This document shows positions 1 to 14,200 of a stretch of DNA of 64,000 nt, piece after piece. Within the stretch, counting starts at the first letter, position 1. Every line of letters starts with the position of its first letter. The DNA is from Sarcocystis neurona (taxonomy: Eukaryota > Apicomplexa > Conoidasida > Eucoccidiorida > Sarcocystidae), in contig KL647288.1 of the NCBI GenBank assembly GCA_000727475.1, positions 9,302,055 to 9,366,054 of the forward strand, given 5' to 3'. The notes beneath the pieces are model-generated. The model saw nothing but the letters and a program-made list of their open reading frames with translations. It had not been told where the DNA came from and searched no databases. The position numbers and the translations under genes are program-made.

Positions 1-65
1 GAACGACATTCGACACAGAGACAGATTGCATTTTTGGGTGTACTCGCACAGTTGGTGGTCCTCAC

Positions 66-138
66 CGTAGCAGCTGCTTGCATCGGGCTCTTCGCTCGCA
101 GATGTCCTCGCCTTCCTTCAGCAGCTCGTTGAAAAGCT
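66..138 (-). CDS. Dynamin-related GTPase exon 15: GED, last exon in window
   Basis: It encodes [20 protein letters not shown] then KQLL, equivalent to the final GED helix. The donor CTACG|GTGAGG shows that at least one further exon lies beyond base 1. Confidence 0.9.
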
Positions 139-2198
139 CTGCGTAACGCAGCAGAATGGCGCCAGAATAACAAACCAGAATATGAGACCTCCACACCTGC
201 CTGCCCGTCTCGCTTCCAACAGCCTCCTGGGATGATAAACAACTGCCCCCCTGCGTGTGGGGGGAAGACGAGCTTCGACTAGAATCGAGAATAAAACATC
301 ATATCAACCTAGCGCACCCGTTGTGCGCAGACCAAGCCTACGTGTACGGACTGTTGTTGCACTGCGTGTTCTACTGTTGGCTCCTTACTGCAACGGTGTA
401 TGTACCGCAGCTAGGCGAGAGGAACAACTGGTTCGAATACCTCCGCGTTGATATATAATTTTGCGTAGAGGCGTGAACACTGCGATGAGGTACACATGGA
501 CTGGCCACAGACAAACACGGGCGACGCGTGCTAGCATACAAGTCGGTCCAGCGAATTCGAAGGTTCACCTAAAATGCGTTCCAGGAAAGAGGAAGCGTAC
601 GGACACAGCAGTGAACAACTGCGTCTGAACGACTTCTAGGATAGCAACACCAGGACCTACGGAAAGAGTCTCGGCAAATCAAGCAACAGAAGCAGCAGAT
701 GCCGCGCTGTCACATTTCGCGCTTCAACGCCCCCGTCACCCATCTCCAGCAGATATGAAAAGAAGCAGTCTGAGACTTTCCTTTCTAAACCAGTCGAAGC
801 CGCAGCACCAGCAGCAAAACTCCCGCACGGCACACTATTCTCATGATAGTCGCAGGCGCGCGTGCAGTACGTGCAGGATCTCACGGTCAACTATCACAAA
901 CGTAAGACAATCCGGCAGACAAACAGCAGCACCACGCAGCGCAGAAACAGCGGAGCAGGGAAGCATTCGGTAAGATCCCACACACACAGTAGCGGTGTTC
1001 TTTCACATCCCAGGCTCTATTTACCTTCTCTGTACAGTTGAGAAACGAGCTCTCGCTGTAGAACGTCCTTCGCAGTATTCACCATGAAGTACATGACCGA
1101 CTTAGGCACGGCATCCGCTACGTTCTTCCTGTAAGCGCAGCATCAGCAGCACGGGACTTAACTTGCATTGCAGAGAAACGTGCAGCCTGAGCCATAGCGG
1201 GACACGCAGCAGGGCACCAGTAAACGGCAACATGCCTCTGTCAGCCACCCGCAGCCGTAGTCGCGCGTGACAACGGCGCAGTCATTCCCAGGCTGGCAAG
1301 ACATCGGCATCTGGTCCCTAGTGTTGAAACATGCACGTATGCACATACAAACATATATGGATATGGATAAATATATGTGTATATATATACATATATATAT
1401 ATACGCACACGCACAAGCATGAACGCATACGTCTGCAGCATATATATATATATATATATGTATAGCACGTCTGTACTTTATACGCATCTGGGTGGTGGTA
1501 TAATATATGGGAGATTACTACATTTGTAGGTCCCTACGGGTGTGGGATATGTGTCAGTAGACATGCAGCATGAGTGAGCGCCCCGGTGCAAGAACCGCGC
1601 ATGCAGCAGCAACAGTACGAGAAGACAATAACTTCAACCTACGTCAGCAGCAGTACAGTCCGCGGCCCGCAGCCAGTTATCTACAACCTACGGAGCAGCA
1701 GCCGCGGAGTGGTGCCCACAGTAGCGGTGCACCCACAAAGGCAGAGCAGCAACGATACGAAGGGTAGTGGTGGAAGCTCGTGCAGCGGCGCATGCGTTGA
1801 CAGCACCCGGCGGCAGCAGTTTCCCGGAGCACCACCTTCATGGCCTTCCAGGAAGAGGCACGCTGGAAGTCATGTAGGAGCAGTGGACCCTCTGCAGTAC
1901 ATAGGTGCTGTCTTCCATTTCAGACAGCACTTCGCCATCTGCTCTAAACACCTCAAGCAGCGGCAGCAGTAAGCGGCACGCGTGGTCCGCAGCGGCTTCT
2001 CTATACGCTCATCACCAGTGGACCGCGGCCCGACCCACTCGTATGCCTCGCTCTTTACTCGCAGCGGAGCAACGGATCGACGTCGAGCAACACATAACTG
2101 TGGATTGTTACTTAGGCACACCACACACATATACACAGGCACATAGATGCCTATCTAGCCGCGACTGCCATTACGGGGCGTGGACCGGTGGTTCTCGA

Positions 2199-2229
<31 letters not shown>

Positions 2230-5200
2230 TACCAACAGATATACTCGTTAGCGGGAAGAGACCCAGCAGGAAACATGTTCTGGAGCCATCTACAGTGTTT
2301 CAGGCTTCCAACGTAGTTTATCTCGCAAACACATATACATATATATACATATATACACCTGTGTTCATGCCTAGCCATAGGTATACACAAATATCCGTGT
2401 CTATCCATCGATAGACACATGCACCCATATCTATCCGTACACATACATATGTATCCATGTCTATCCATAAATATACACGTGTATCCATGTCTATCCGTAC
2501 ATACATACATGTATCCACGTCTATCCAACATATATACATGTATCCATGTCAACCCATAGATACACACACGTGTCCATGTCTATTAAAAGATGTACACATG
2601 AATCGATGTTGACTCATACATACACACACGTACCCATGTCTGTCCATACACATATACATGAATCTATGTCTATTCACAGATACACACATGCACTCATGTC
2701 TATCAATAGATGTCCACTTGTGGCCACGTCTATCCATACATATATACATGCACTGATGTCTATAAATACGCACAAACATGCACCCACGTGTGTTCATACA
2801 TATTCAAACGTACTCATAGCTCTCCATACATATACACATGTATCCACGTCTGTTCATACATACACACACGTATCTATGTGTCCACACATACACACCTGTA
2901 TCCATATCTATCCGTGCGCGCACACGCGTATTCATGTCTATCCATAGATACACACACGCCCACAGACACACGTGTGTCCGAGTTTCTCCCAGCGAGACAG
3001 ATGCGACTCCGCTGAAGTACGAACACGGCGCAGACGCAATTCAGGTGTGTGAGTTCATTCCTCGGCGCTGCGACCCACACAAGCAATACGAGTTAACGTG
3101 TAGGTACAGAAATTTTCTCTACAAACGCGTGTACGGGCGTGCATGCAAGAGGAACTTCATACAAAGGCACGAGGTGCAAGCGCGTAACGGCTCTCAGATA
3201 CGGTTCCAAGCAAAGAAGCCAGGCCACGAGAAGTTCACGTGGCACGCGGCTTTGAAGACACACTCCTCAGTCTACACAGAGAAGGAAGGCAAGACAGGCA
3301 ACGTGTACACGACTCAGCTCAGCGGCACTGAGAAAAACGGTCAGACGGAAGGTCGGTCATGGACGACTACATCCACGTACGCAATTGTATGCAGTTTTTA
3401 CATGTACATAAGTATATACAATTTTTACCGCGACTTTCAACTCCGCCTCACAAGTGAGGGCAGGGACACGGTAGACGCTCTGTCGCTGCGTCATCTCACA
3501 CGCCCCGTCTACCCCCAAGTTATACACCTATGCGTCTCCTCGCACGTAGATATATATCTGCGTGTGCCTTATTATACATATATATATAGAGAGAGGGGGG
3601 GGAAGATATATAGAGGGAGAGAGACAGATAGGCAGATGGATATATATACGGTTTGAGATAGAGAAGAAGGTACCCGTGCGGATGTGGAGACGTGTAGTTC
3701 GGTAGAAAGACCAAACTGTGAAGTATTTGTTACCTGACAATCTGAAAATAGGACCATATCAAGCTTTTGATAAGATCCGTTTCGATTTGTTCCCGTTCGG
3801 AAGGGATCTCGGACGGGGCGATAACCGATGGCACCTGCGGCAGGTGGATCGCTCCCCCCTGCGCGTCGTCGCCAGCAGAACAGGAGCAGCAACATCAGCA
3901 GAGGACAGGCTGCACTCGGAGCAGCGGCAGGCATACACACACGCCTACGACAGCTGCAGACACCCCTGATGAGAGAATGCGGAACGGCAGCAAACAAAGC
4001 ACAGGCACTGGACCGGCAGCGTAGACACGAAGTCGGCGACAGCAACAGCAGCCGTCAAGTCGTGAGCAGCGGCCGGAAAAGCACCACACCCGCAGATCGA
4101 AGTAGAGGCAGCGGCACACTTCTTGAATACGCAGCAGGTGCAAGAGGTAAGGAGCTGCATCTAATTAAAGCGGAGCAGCAGCAGCGACAGAGGAGAGCAG
4201 GAACACAGTGGAAGCCGCACGAATCACAGAACTATTTGTGGAACTTGTAACGCAGGAGGGAACAAGGAAGAAGGCTGTTCGAGTGTAAATGGAAGGTAGC
4301 GTGTGCGCTCAGCTACGGGACCACGGCGATTGTGCCGCAAAACGCCACATATCCGCAGCAGCGGGTAGCAGCAGCTGAGACGGTCAGCTCTATCTGACGG
4401 CGCAACACAATATCCGTTCCAGCATACGAAAATACAAAGAGGCAGCTGCGCAGCAGGAGACAGCGAAGAATGCACGCAACTGCAAGAGGCTGCGGAGCAG
4501 CAGAGCTTGCGGGATGGGCTCACTCGAAGAGCAGCGGAGAAGTAGAACGGCCCCCCTCGAGACGCAAAGCCTTCGCCTGTCAACAGCACACGAGCAGCAG
4601 ACAACAACAGCATGCTGCGTGAGCAGCAAAGAGCAGCAGCAGCAACCGCAGCGGCGCGCGAGCAGCAACCTCATGCAGTCCCAGAAGCACCAGGTGGCAG
4701 CACCAGCAATCGGCACATATACCAGAAAGGAAGACTCGTATCAGCACCCGCGAGGGGAGCTGCCAAACGAAGCAACCGGGGGACCAGCAGGCACCCGCGC
4801 GAGCCGTAGCGCATGCACGACAAGCTACGGCAGTCAAGGAAACCAACCGGTCGAGATCAAGGGAAAGTGTCATAACAGTCTAAGTGAAATGGCTCTGCCT
4901 CAGCTGACAAGAGACCGTCACAGCCCTTCTTGAAAGTAAATAACTGCAGCCACGCCAAATGATAATCGACGCCTACGCCGCCCCGTCATACGACTTCGTG
5001 CTGACAGGTCGAACTCCGTTGTGTCCATGTCTGGAGATGAAACACTTTTCTAGCAGACACACATACACACATATATCGGTAGTATCCACTCAAATCCCAC
5101 CCACGCCTGCATGTGGCTCTTCCCACCGATACGCCTGGGGCAGGGATTCTCAGCAAGACGATACCGGTGCAGCTGGGGACGTGTACACGCAAGACTGCAT

Positions 5201-8200
5201 TGCAGCTTATTTGTCTACCAATGCATGAAGAATCACACGCCACCCTTCACATACAAATATGTTGCCCAACAGCGTATATCTGTGGACGCCTTCACGGCCA
5301 CACATAAGCAGCCGTTCCTTTAAAGATGACTGGGAAGAGCTGTCCGAGTACTTATATCCATATATATATATGACTACGAAGGTATGTACGCATGTTTATA
5401 CATGCGGAACACAGAGAGAGAGACAGACAGAGTTGCACGCACTCGTTTAGTCTCACATTCACGCACACAGGGTGTGTACACAAAATTGCATGCGGAGCTG
5501 GATATAGACCGATGCCTCACTTCTGGTTTCCGGCGCAGGACAGGCAACTGTGCCGCTCAGACTGCGACTGGGCTGCTGCCGATGGGGGCGCACTGCAGGT
5601 GGAGGGGAGGATCGTCCGCGGCTACTGCTTCTGCTGCTACTAGGAGAGAAATCTCCGCTGCTACTTCTTTCTTCTGGAACAACGTAGGCAGGCGTGTCGG
5701 CTTCACTAGCAGACGGCAACAGCGGCGGCTGGCGCTTGCTGCTGGGTTGTTGTTGCAGAGATTCCGACCGGCTGCTACTGCTGCTGCCGCTGCTTGTCGG
5801 TGCTGCTGCTTGAGACCTGCTGCCGCCTTTCAAAAACGAAAAGAAACCCCCCTGCGGCAGCATCCCTGCTGCAGCGCTCGCCTGCAAACCAGCACGCACG
5901 ACGCCGACTTCTTCAAGAGCGCTGTGCAGCCAGCCGGCGGTGGCCACCTAATCAGCGCGACGTGCCCCGCAAATACCCCGAGATGCATACGTGCGTGCAC
6001 GTGGAAGGGCTTTCTGCTGCTCTAGAGAGCCCCCTCGCTGGATCTCTGTGATACGCTGTGTGCACGCGCACACACGTGTGTATGTATGTAAATATATATA
6101 TATATGTTGTTTCCATATAGGTATCTTCCGCGGAGCCCCTACGAACCGGTGGTGGAACTGCTGGTTTTTACGTGGAGTGAACGCGTATATATGGATACGT
6201 ACGTGTGCGTGTGCATACGTACACATCTCCACATGTACACATGTGGATACATATATATATATATATATATATATATGAGGGACCACCCAGATACACATAT
6301 GGACGTACACAAACACTCAGCTAAATATTTATATCTGTGGCGTTGATCGCCTTCTTCGCTGATCGCGAATTGACAGCTTTGACGCGGGAAATTTAGAAGT
6401 GGGCGCTCTTCTGTGAACGACGCCCTTTCCATCTGCTCCCGTCCTTCAACCTTTCCAGTAATTCCCCGATAAGCATACGTATACGTGTGTCCATACAAAA
6501 CTTACATACGCGGTAACAGTGATAGCTGTGTGCCTAGGCGTGTACATATCTACGTGTATATCTAGCGGGCCCGTGTTCATATATATATATATATCCACAT
6601 ACGCGCGCATTCACAGGATGTTACGTGTGCTAGTCTACAAAAAGAGACGTCGCCTTGGAAACGTGCATTTCCTTTTCTGCAGATGTCCCGTAGACGCAGC
6701 GGAATGCCAGTTGCCACGGCCGACGCCTTCTCCACCCCGTGCTTCTCTATCTTATTACCCAGTCTGACCATAGACTTCTTGACAGAAGGAAGCGTTCTGC
6801 GTGCTACCCGCGCTGATGCTGCTGCTCTCTACCATCCCCTTTTTACGTCTCTCTGAACGTCGCGTCTTAACACACGCACGGGAAAAATAGAAGAACGCGC
6901 GCAGATCTTCTGGCCGACAAGCACTTGACCCACGCAGGGTACCACGCATGGACACCTATGTGCACACATCCAGAGAGAGGCAGGGTACGCATTTCTTCTC
7001 TTCTTCACTTGTCCTGCGGAGATGCGCTGCAAGAAGATGAACTATCTACACACGCGCTCTGTCCTACTGCGCACGACGCGAGGCGCGGGCGACGTGCAAA
7101 CGTACACGAAGGAGACACGGGGTGGTGCGTAGACCGCTGTCGGCGTGGACGCGTGTCTACCTGCGTGGGGCTGTTGCCCGCAAGGGCGCCTCTCTGCCGA
7201 GCTTGTTGAAACGCTGGGACGTAGACTGTATACGGCGTACTGCACTGCTGTGTGCGTGTTGCAGAGAGGAGCAGGGGGATCGCTGCAGGCCACTCTCCGA
7301 CATGTGCGGATCCTCGAGCAGTCAGTCGCACATGGACGCAGTGACAACGTGCGCGGGCCTTCGCAGCGCGCAGGGAGGTGCGACCCGATCACGTTTGCGT
7401 CAAGCGGGGCAGCAGCTACAGGAGTGATGTCTAATGCAAGTCCACAGATCAGCAAGTCATCGGGAGAGTGCTTTTATCGCCGCATGAAGCAGTCGCCTCT
7501 GATCTGCGCGTCAGCAGCGCAACACACAAGAGACGCGGACTCTCGTGGTAGGGTCGTTCGACGTGTGGCGCAGTGTGGCTCAGACCTACCGCCTGCTCCA
7601 CGGCCTGTCTGCCTCCGCCGGGACTGGTACAGGAGACGGGCTGCTGCAGCGGGAGTGGCGAAGAAGGAGCTGCACCGCGTCCACACACGCGCGCAAAAAA
7701 AGCGACACCATGGGGAAAGTGAGAAACACACAAAGAGAGAGAGAAGGGAAAACCACAAAGGGCTGTCCAGGAAGTTCGAAAAGAGACGACGAACATAGAG
7801 AATAGAAGCAACGGACTACGCAGCAAGATCTTGGTGAAGAGTTGGGCAGACCCTTGTCGAGACGCACGTAGATGTCTACCTGTTTGTACGTGTGTACCAA
7901 CGTATGGATGTATGTACTACTGATCCTGTGGAAGGACGCACAGATATGCGGCCGTACGTATGTATGTGTGTACGCACATATGTACACACAAATATCTGTA
8001 GAGGAAGACAGTTCTTTGTGCGTACAAATATACACAACTATAGAGACATCGACACACGGGTGTGTTAAAACGTGTATACACGTGCATCGCGTCCCTAATG
8101 CGGAGCTGCCATGCTTTACGTAGAGAGGCCAAGGGTCAACTATGTGTGTGCACTGAAGCCCGGCACGCGAGCGTGTATATGTATTTATGTATATACATGT

Positions 8201-11200
8201 TGTTCAATGCGCGCACAGCAACTTATGTGTAGACTTGGGCTGTCGCAGACGGGCGTCCACACCGCAACCGGGGGGGACCGCAAGGTGTACGTACACCGCG
8301 GCAGCGTGTCCCTACACCTGCCGCGGGGTGCAGTGACGTGCATTCTCTTTGTCTTCAACTGGCCGTGCGCTCGAATCAAACTATTTCCCACCCGTCGTTT
8401 TCAGCGCATTTAGTCAAAAATGAACTAACGACTTCCGCGGGCAGCAGCAGCAGACACCAGAAAATGTCTAAAACAGAAAATCTATAGACAGCAACAGAGA
8501 AGACAGGGAAGCACTTCGAGCTCTTGGCAGTGCGCAGACGACTCCGTGCAGCACGGGTCCGTGTACCGGCAGGAGGAGAGCGACACCACGGGAAGAGAGG
8601 AAGTGACGTCATCACCACACGTCCCAGCAGCGGCGGCAGAAATTGCAACTGCAGCAGCACCGGCAACAGTAATAGTTGTAGTAGGAGGAGGAGTAGCGGT
8701 ATAGTAGCAGTAGTAGGTGCAGCAGCACCGGCAATAGTAGCAGTAGTAGTAGCAGTGGTTGTAGCAGCAGCACCCGCAGCAGCAGTCGTAGCTGCAGCCC
8801 CAGTAGTAGTTGTTGTTCTGCAGGAATATTAGCTGCAGCGGCACGAGCACCAGCAGTAGTAGGTGTAGCACCACCGGCGACAGTGGCAGTGCTAGTAGTG
8901 GTAGTAGTAGTAGTGGTAGTAGTAGTAGTAGTAGTAGTAGTAGTCGCAACTGCAGCAGCACCCTCGCTGCGGCATCAGTAGTGGTCGTTGGTGTTGTAGC
9001 TGCAACACCAGCAGTAGAAGTGGTAGCGGCAGTAGCAGCAGCAGTAGTGACAGCTGCGGTAGAGATCCACAGAGACAGGAATCGACCCGTACAAATGTGA
9101 AGTCTTGGAAGCGAAAAGCGGCTGAGTCGCCAGATAGCTGCAGCAGCGCATGACAGCAGCTGCAAAGGAGAAGTAACGCCGCTCACCAGCAGCATCAATG
9201 GACACGTGGCAGCACCAGCAGCAGGAAGGCAACAGACTCACCAGCGTCCTCACTACAGCACAGAAAGCTTGAAAGCAATTGCAGGCTACGATGCCGCCTG
9301 TCTCTGAAGCAGCAAACACACAGCCCTTTCGGCAGCCACGGCAGCCGTATCAGGAAAAGAAACATTGGGAGGATCGGCAGGACTACAGGTGAGCCTGTTT
9401 ACAAGAAGCAGGAGCAGCAGTTGAGACATGGCACCACCAAAACAATACGCAGCAGGGACATCTTCCCCAGCCGCAGTTGGTCCTAGCTTCAGCTCTTCCT
9501 GTCAAGGAGAAAGAGGTACTCACGGTGAAAAGCGTTTCCGCTGACAGAGTAGCTTGCCGACTGCTGCACCTGCTGCTGCTGCACGGGCTGTTGCTGGGTG
9601 CGTTGCGCGCGCTGCGGTGACGCATTCGCAGACAGCAGGGCAGGTCCGCCGAGAGTCTGCTGATGATGAGTGGCGCCGGGGTGCTGCGCAGTCGCTCCCC
9701 CTGCTGCTGCCGGGGAACCAGGAAGCTGCTGCTGACGCTGTCGCCGCGCCCACCGGGCTGCAGCGCTGTTGCTGCCGTTGGTGTTGCTGCTGTTGCCGTT
9801 GTTGCCGCTGCTGCCCCCGATGCTGCCACTGCTGCAGCTGCCACACTGCTGACTCCCCGGGGGGCGAGAGTCGACAGCAAATCGATTATTCATAAAGTCC
9901 GGGTGGTTGGTATTGATGTAAGCGAGCTCTATCTGCACGCGCAGCAGCAGCAACAGCTACGCGCACACTCAAAACGTACTGACGTAAACAGGGAACTGCT
10001 GAGTAGCGGACTGATGCAGCCTCCTCCTTCCCAGCTGCGTTCACAACGTTCTCACGTTGTCTATAGACGCGTCCGCCACACACACGCAGATACACGTGAT
10101 GATATGGCCACGCATGTCTCACACTCTGCGCTGCGTGCGAGCTTCGTAGAGGCCCCTTTTTTGGCCCCGTCGACACTAGCACACCTCAAATTAAGTGCAG
10201 AGCTCAAAACAGCACCCGCACATCACAGGAGGCAGGCACCAGTGATGAGAGAGGGACGTCCGAGACTCACCAAGAGAAAGCAGCAGCAAGCACAACATCT
10301 GTTAGCGACGGAAAGGAGGAGAGAAGAGAGACGCCGTGTCTGTAGCGAAGCAGTGTGTCGTTCGAGCGCGTCGATCGAGAGACAGAGAAAGAATCTGCAC
10401 AAACACCAGCTGCTGACGGCACCTCCACAGCACTCGAACCAGCAAGACGGCAGAGACATACGCGCTGTACACACACGTCTACACACACACAGAGAAGCAT
10501 ACACCCATACGTGTGTAGACACACACGTATGTTGGTCGACGCGTGCCCACAGCCATGAACAGAAGTCCAGAGACGCACAGCGAGCGACATTTTTAAAGAG
10601 GTGTGAGGAGACCAGGAGAGGGAAGGCAGAGGCCGAGCGCTCACGGCGAGGAGCAGGTGCGGGATTTCTCCGGAAGCAAGAGTGACTTTCCCTTCCTCTA
10701 TGCGGAGAAGAAAAGACCCCTTCTCGCGTAGGAGAGGGAGACTCCAGTGAGGGGAGGAGGGGCAAGAGAGAAAAGGGAGCGACACTACAAAACCTTACCT
10801 GGATAATGTTGTGAATCATTTGATATGTGGGCGCAAGGCAGCGCCGCAGGACCCCTCGCACCACCTCCATCACGCGCTCCCGCAGACACGCGAAACGAGA
10901 CATCTCTACCAACTCACACTTCTCGACGATTTTCTGCAGCTCCTCGTACACCTGCAAGAACAGTCTTCTTCAGCAACACGCGACTGCATTGAATCACAGA
11001 GATTTCTTCCAAGCGAACAGTCACAGCCGGCAAGCACCTCCTCATATCCCTCACCTTATATGTATATCTGTAGATACGTACACATATATAGAATATGGAT
11101 GTAGCGATCTGTCTCGACAACAGGGTGGTGTGCATCGGTGGATAAATACCTTCTCCTCAGTGGACGGACAGCGGCGTGGGACGCCAATGGATGCTGAGCT

Positions 11201-14200
11201 GTACATACACTCGGAGAATTATTCTTCAGAAGAGAGTCGAGAGAGCCGGTCGAACTCACGCACGCCCACCTAAAGATATATATATATATATACAGAGAGA
11301 GAGTCTGTGCGTGTGTGTGTGTGTGTGTGTCGTAGAGACAAGGAGATAAACAGAGAAACTAATGTCTCCCTATGTGGCAAGTTGAAATATCTTCAGCTGA
11401 TACAAGCCTCTCTACCCATATGTAACAGGATACACATGCGTCAGTAGAGAGAGAGACGGAGGACGCAGGGAGACCGACACCTGCCTCAGGTGCTACAAAC
11501 GGGAACCCGTGAAAAAACTTCAAGTTCACGTTCACACATGCAGGCACACACATCCCTCTCCTCGAGTAGTCACTTGCGTGTAGAACGCGCGCGAAAAACG
11601 TCCTCCTCTACCAGAATTATAAACGATATACACCCATATACACATAGATACGTCAACCGTGGCGGCATCTGTACTGTGAGTAGACGTAAGCATGCACGCG
11701 ACTCTCCTCCAGCACCAGCAACTTCGAAAGCGTCGGCAGACGTTTCTCAAGAACGTGTGCCTGTTATCCTCCTGTAGACATCACGTTCAAGCACGCAAAC
11801 ATATGCGTATATATACCTTTGCACGCGTACACCACAACAACACAGGAATGGCTGTAAACTATTGCTCACGTGTACACAGATATAGATATGTATATATATA
11901 TATATATTCGCACGTGCACCAGAACAGCGCAGCAAGAAACCACACATATACATATATATATATATATATATTCGTATGCACACGCACAGTACTACAGCGC
12001 ACATTTTCGAAGAGCGGCACAAACGCATCGACCGTCGGCTGCTTCCACCGTCTGCGTCCCTGTAGACTACACGTCCACGTGTGTCTGTCCGTATTAATTC
12101 ATATCTTACATACAGGCATCCAGACGCATGTTTGTGCGCGTATCTGTTGGGGCACGCAGAGACGCCGGCAGAGAAACGCTACGAAGTAACACAAGACATG
12201 AAGCGGCAGCTGCAGCGTACCTGGTCGACGCACTGGAGAGACGGCGTCTCGAGTTGCTGAATTTGCTTTCGCACGAGAATTTCGAAGGCGCCTTCTGGGA
12301 CGAAGAGTGCTGCCTTCGGTCCGGTGGCATTTCTGCAGACAGGGGGACCATCACCCGCGACGCCAGCGCGGCAGCAGAAGAGGCGCCAATGTCACAGTTC
12401 ACCCGCAGACAGGTGTACAGACACGTATACGTAAAAGGAGACATTTGCACATGCAATGAACGGGATCCTCCCCCACGTGGATCCTCTCAGACGTACGCTT
12501 ACACAGCAGACATGTGCTGCTATACGTAAACCGAGTGGCAGCTCAATAGAGCAGCTGCAGGACGAAACCAGCTCGTAGACGCGCGCCGCTGCAACCGGTG
12601 CGCTCCTGCTGTTAACGGGAGCTGGTGGAAAGTGCCGCCTGATGCGGGCACGTACACAGGTGAAAACACCGATGCAATATTGAGACCCAGAAGAGTAGAT
12701 GTACGTACCAAGTCTCCTTTATCTACACAGGTACATGTATAAGAGTGTTTGTACAGAAACCCCACCTTCTCTTCCTGCCTCTGTCTCTACGTGTTGAGTC
12801 CGCGAAGCTTGCATTTTCTCTCTGTCTCTGTCTCTTTGTCTCTCCCGTGCCTTTCTCTCTTGGTGTAAGGATGCCTGCAGCTGCTTTTTGGTTCTACCGT
12901 GACAAGAAAACAGGTGGCGGCCTGTGCAGGGTGGCGGCCTGTGCAGGGTGGGGGCCTGTGCAGCACCCACGGCCGAACGAGTGCGTACGCCTGTGACGCA
13001 CTGACTCTTTGCAGCGTGCCATACGGAAAGGAGCCTGTTTACGTGGGCGAATGGAAAGGAGTGAAGGAAGGATTACATTTGGTCAGAGGGACGAATATCG
13101 TCAGCATCTGCTGGCTAGCGAAAAGACCTTACCGGATCGCCGTGCGTATCTCCTGGTCCGACAGGCCCTCTAGCGGATCGAATTCGGCAAGCGCACGACT
13201 GCAGCAACAGCAACGCGACAACAACAAAAAGGAGGCGTGCGCAAGGATGTCGGCGAGCAGAGAACGATAGAGGGACGGCCGGAAAAGGTTCCTGCGGAGG
13301 CGTCGAAGAACCAACGGAGCACAGGTGCCCCCCCCACACACGTTCGAGGGTTGCATTTCCATACATTTGTATGGCGTGTGGACGCACGCGTACACGCAAA
13401 GCGACGTGCTAGTGATCTGGAAGCAGTAGAGTTTGTGGGAGGCCATACAAAATGATGGTGCAGCAGACATACGAAGAAGTGGACGACACACGTGGTCGTG
13501 TGCGCTGCAGACGTCTACGCGCTCTCTGGCCAGACGAGAGTCATCCAAGTGCACCACAGGAGGGCGGGGGAATCGCCGGGGCTCTTCAGTAGCAACACAC
13601 ATAAATATATCTACGTATGTGTACACGATATACGTTACGACATATATATGCTTGTCACACACATATGCGTCAAGGCGCAAGTACGTGAATGGGCACAACA
13701 TACATGAATATATGTATACATATACATTTATGTATGTGTACACATACTCAAGTATGTTCTACAGACACAGATACTATTGTGGGTCACACTTGCCTATTTA
13801 CTAGTATCGTGAAATCTAAATATTCGAGTAAGACACCAAGGGGAAACACGTCACACACAAAACCAGAGACGCAAAGCTTCTCCAGCTTCCTTCCGCTAGC
13901 CTACGAGAAACCTGTGTCCCTGCCTCTCTCTTTGACAGCATTTCCACAAGACACTGTGAGCCAGTACCAGTCCCCTTCTCCAACCTCTTCACTGGCGTAC
14001 ACCCTTCCCTAAATTCCGTTTCTACATCTGTGTGTACTCCCGTCCCTTTCCCCGCGCGGCTCTCCTCGTCAGATCTACCTCGTTACCTGCCCACCCACAT
14101 ACAGAACATTGCAGACATCTACACCTCCGCATACATACGTTTCCGTCTCGATAAATACGTGCACACGATCGTGTGTGTGTGTGTGTGTGTGTGTATGTGC

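Larger units (their letters stand above)
5869..9523. other. Large intron of the dynamin gene
   Basis: About 3.6 kb with (TA)n at 6251-6276, ACGT/TGCA-rich stretches and a long TAG/CAG-type triplet array at 8640-9062. No exon-like homology seen. Confidence 0.6.

Noticed and set aside
430..445. tRNA T-loop-like GGTTCGAATACC
   Set aside because: No acceptor stem or anticodon arm could be paired around it.
2546..3656. Repeat-protein candidates (YTHV/MST repeats) on the plus strand
   Set aside because: Direct translation of the 30-bp minisatellite with diverged units; open on both strands, with no start context or family match.
8482..9198. Minus-strand 238-codon Leu/Thr/Ala/Cys/Tyr-rich frame
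   Set aside because: Built from the triplet array at 8640-9062; the protein is the readout of simple repeats.
9663..10685. Plus-strand 340-codon frame
   Set aside because: Overlaps dynamin exon 11 antisense and continues into intron; composition effect.
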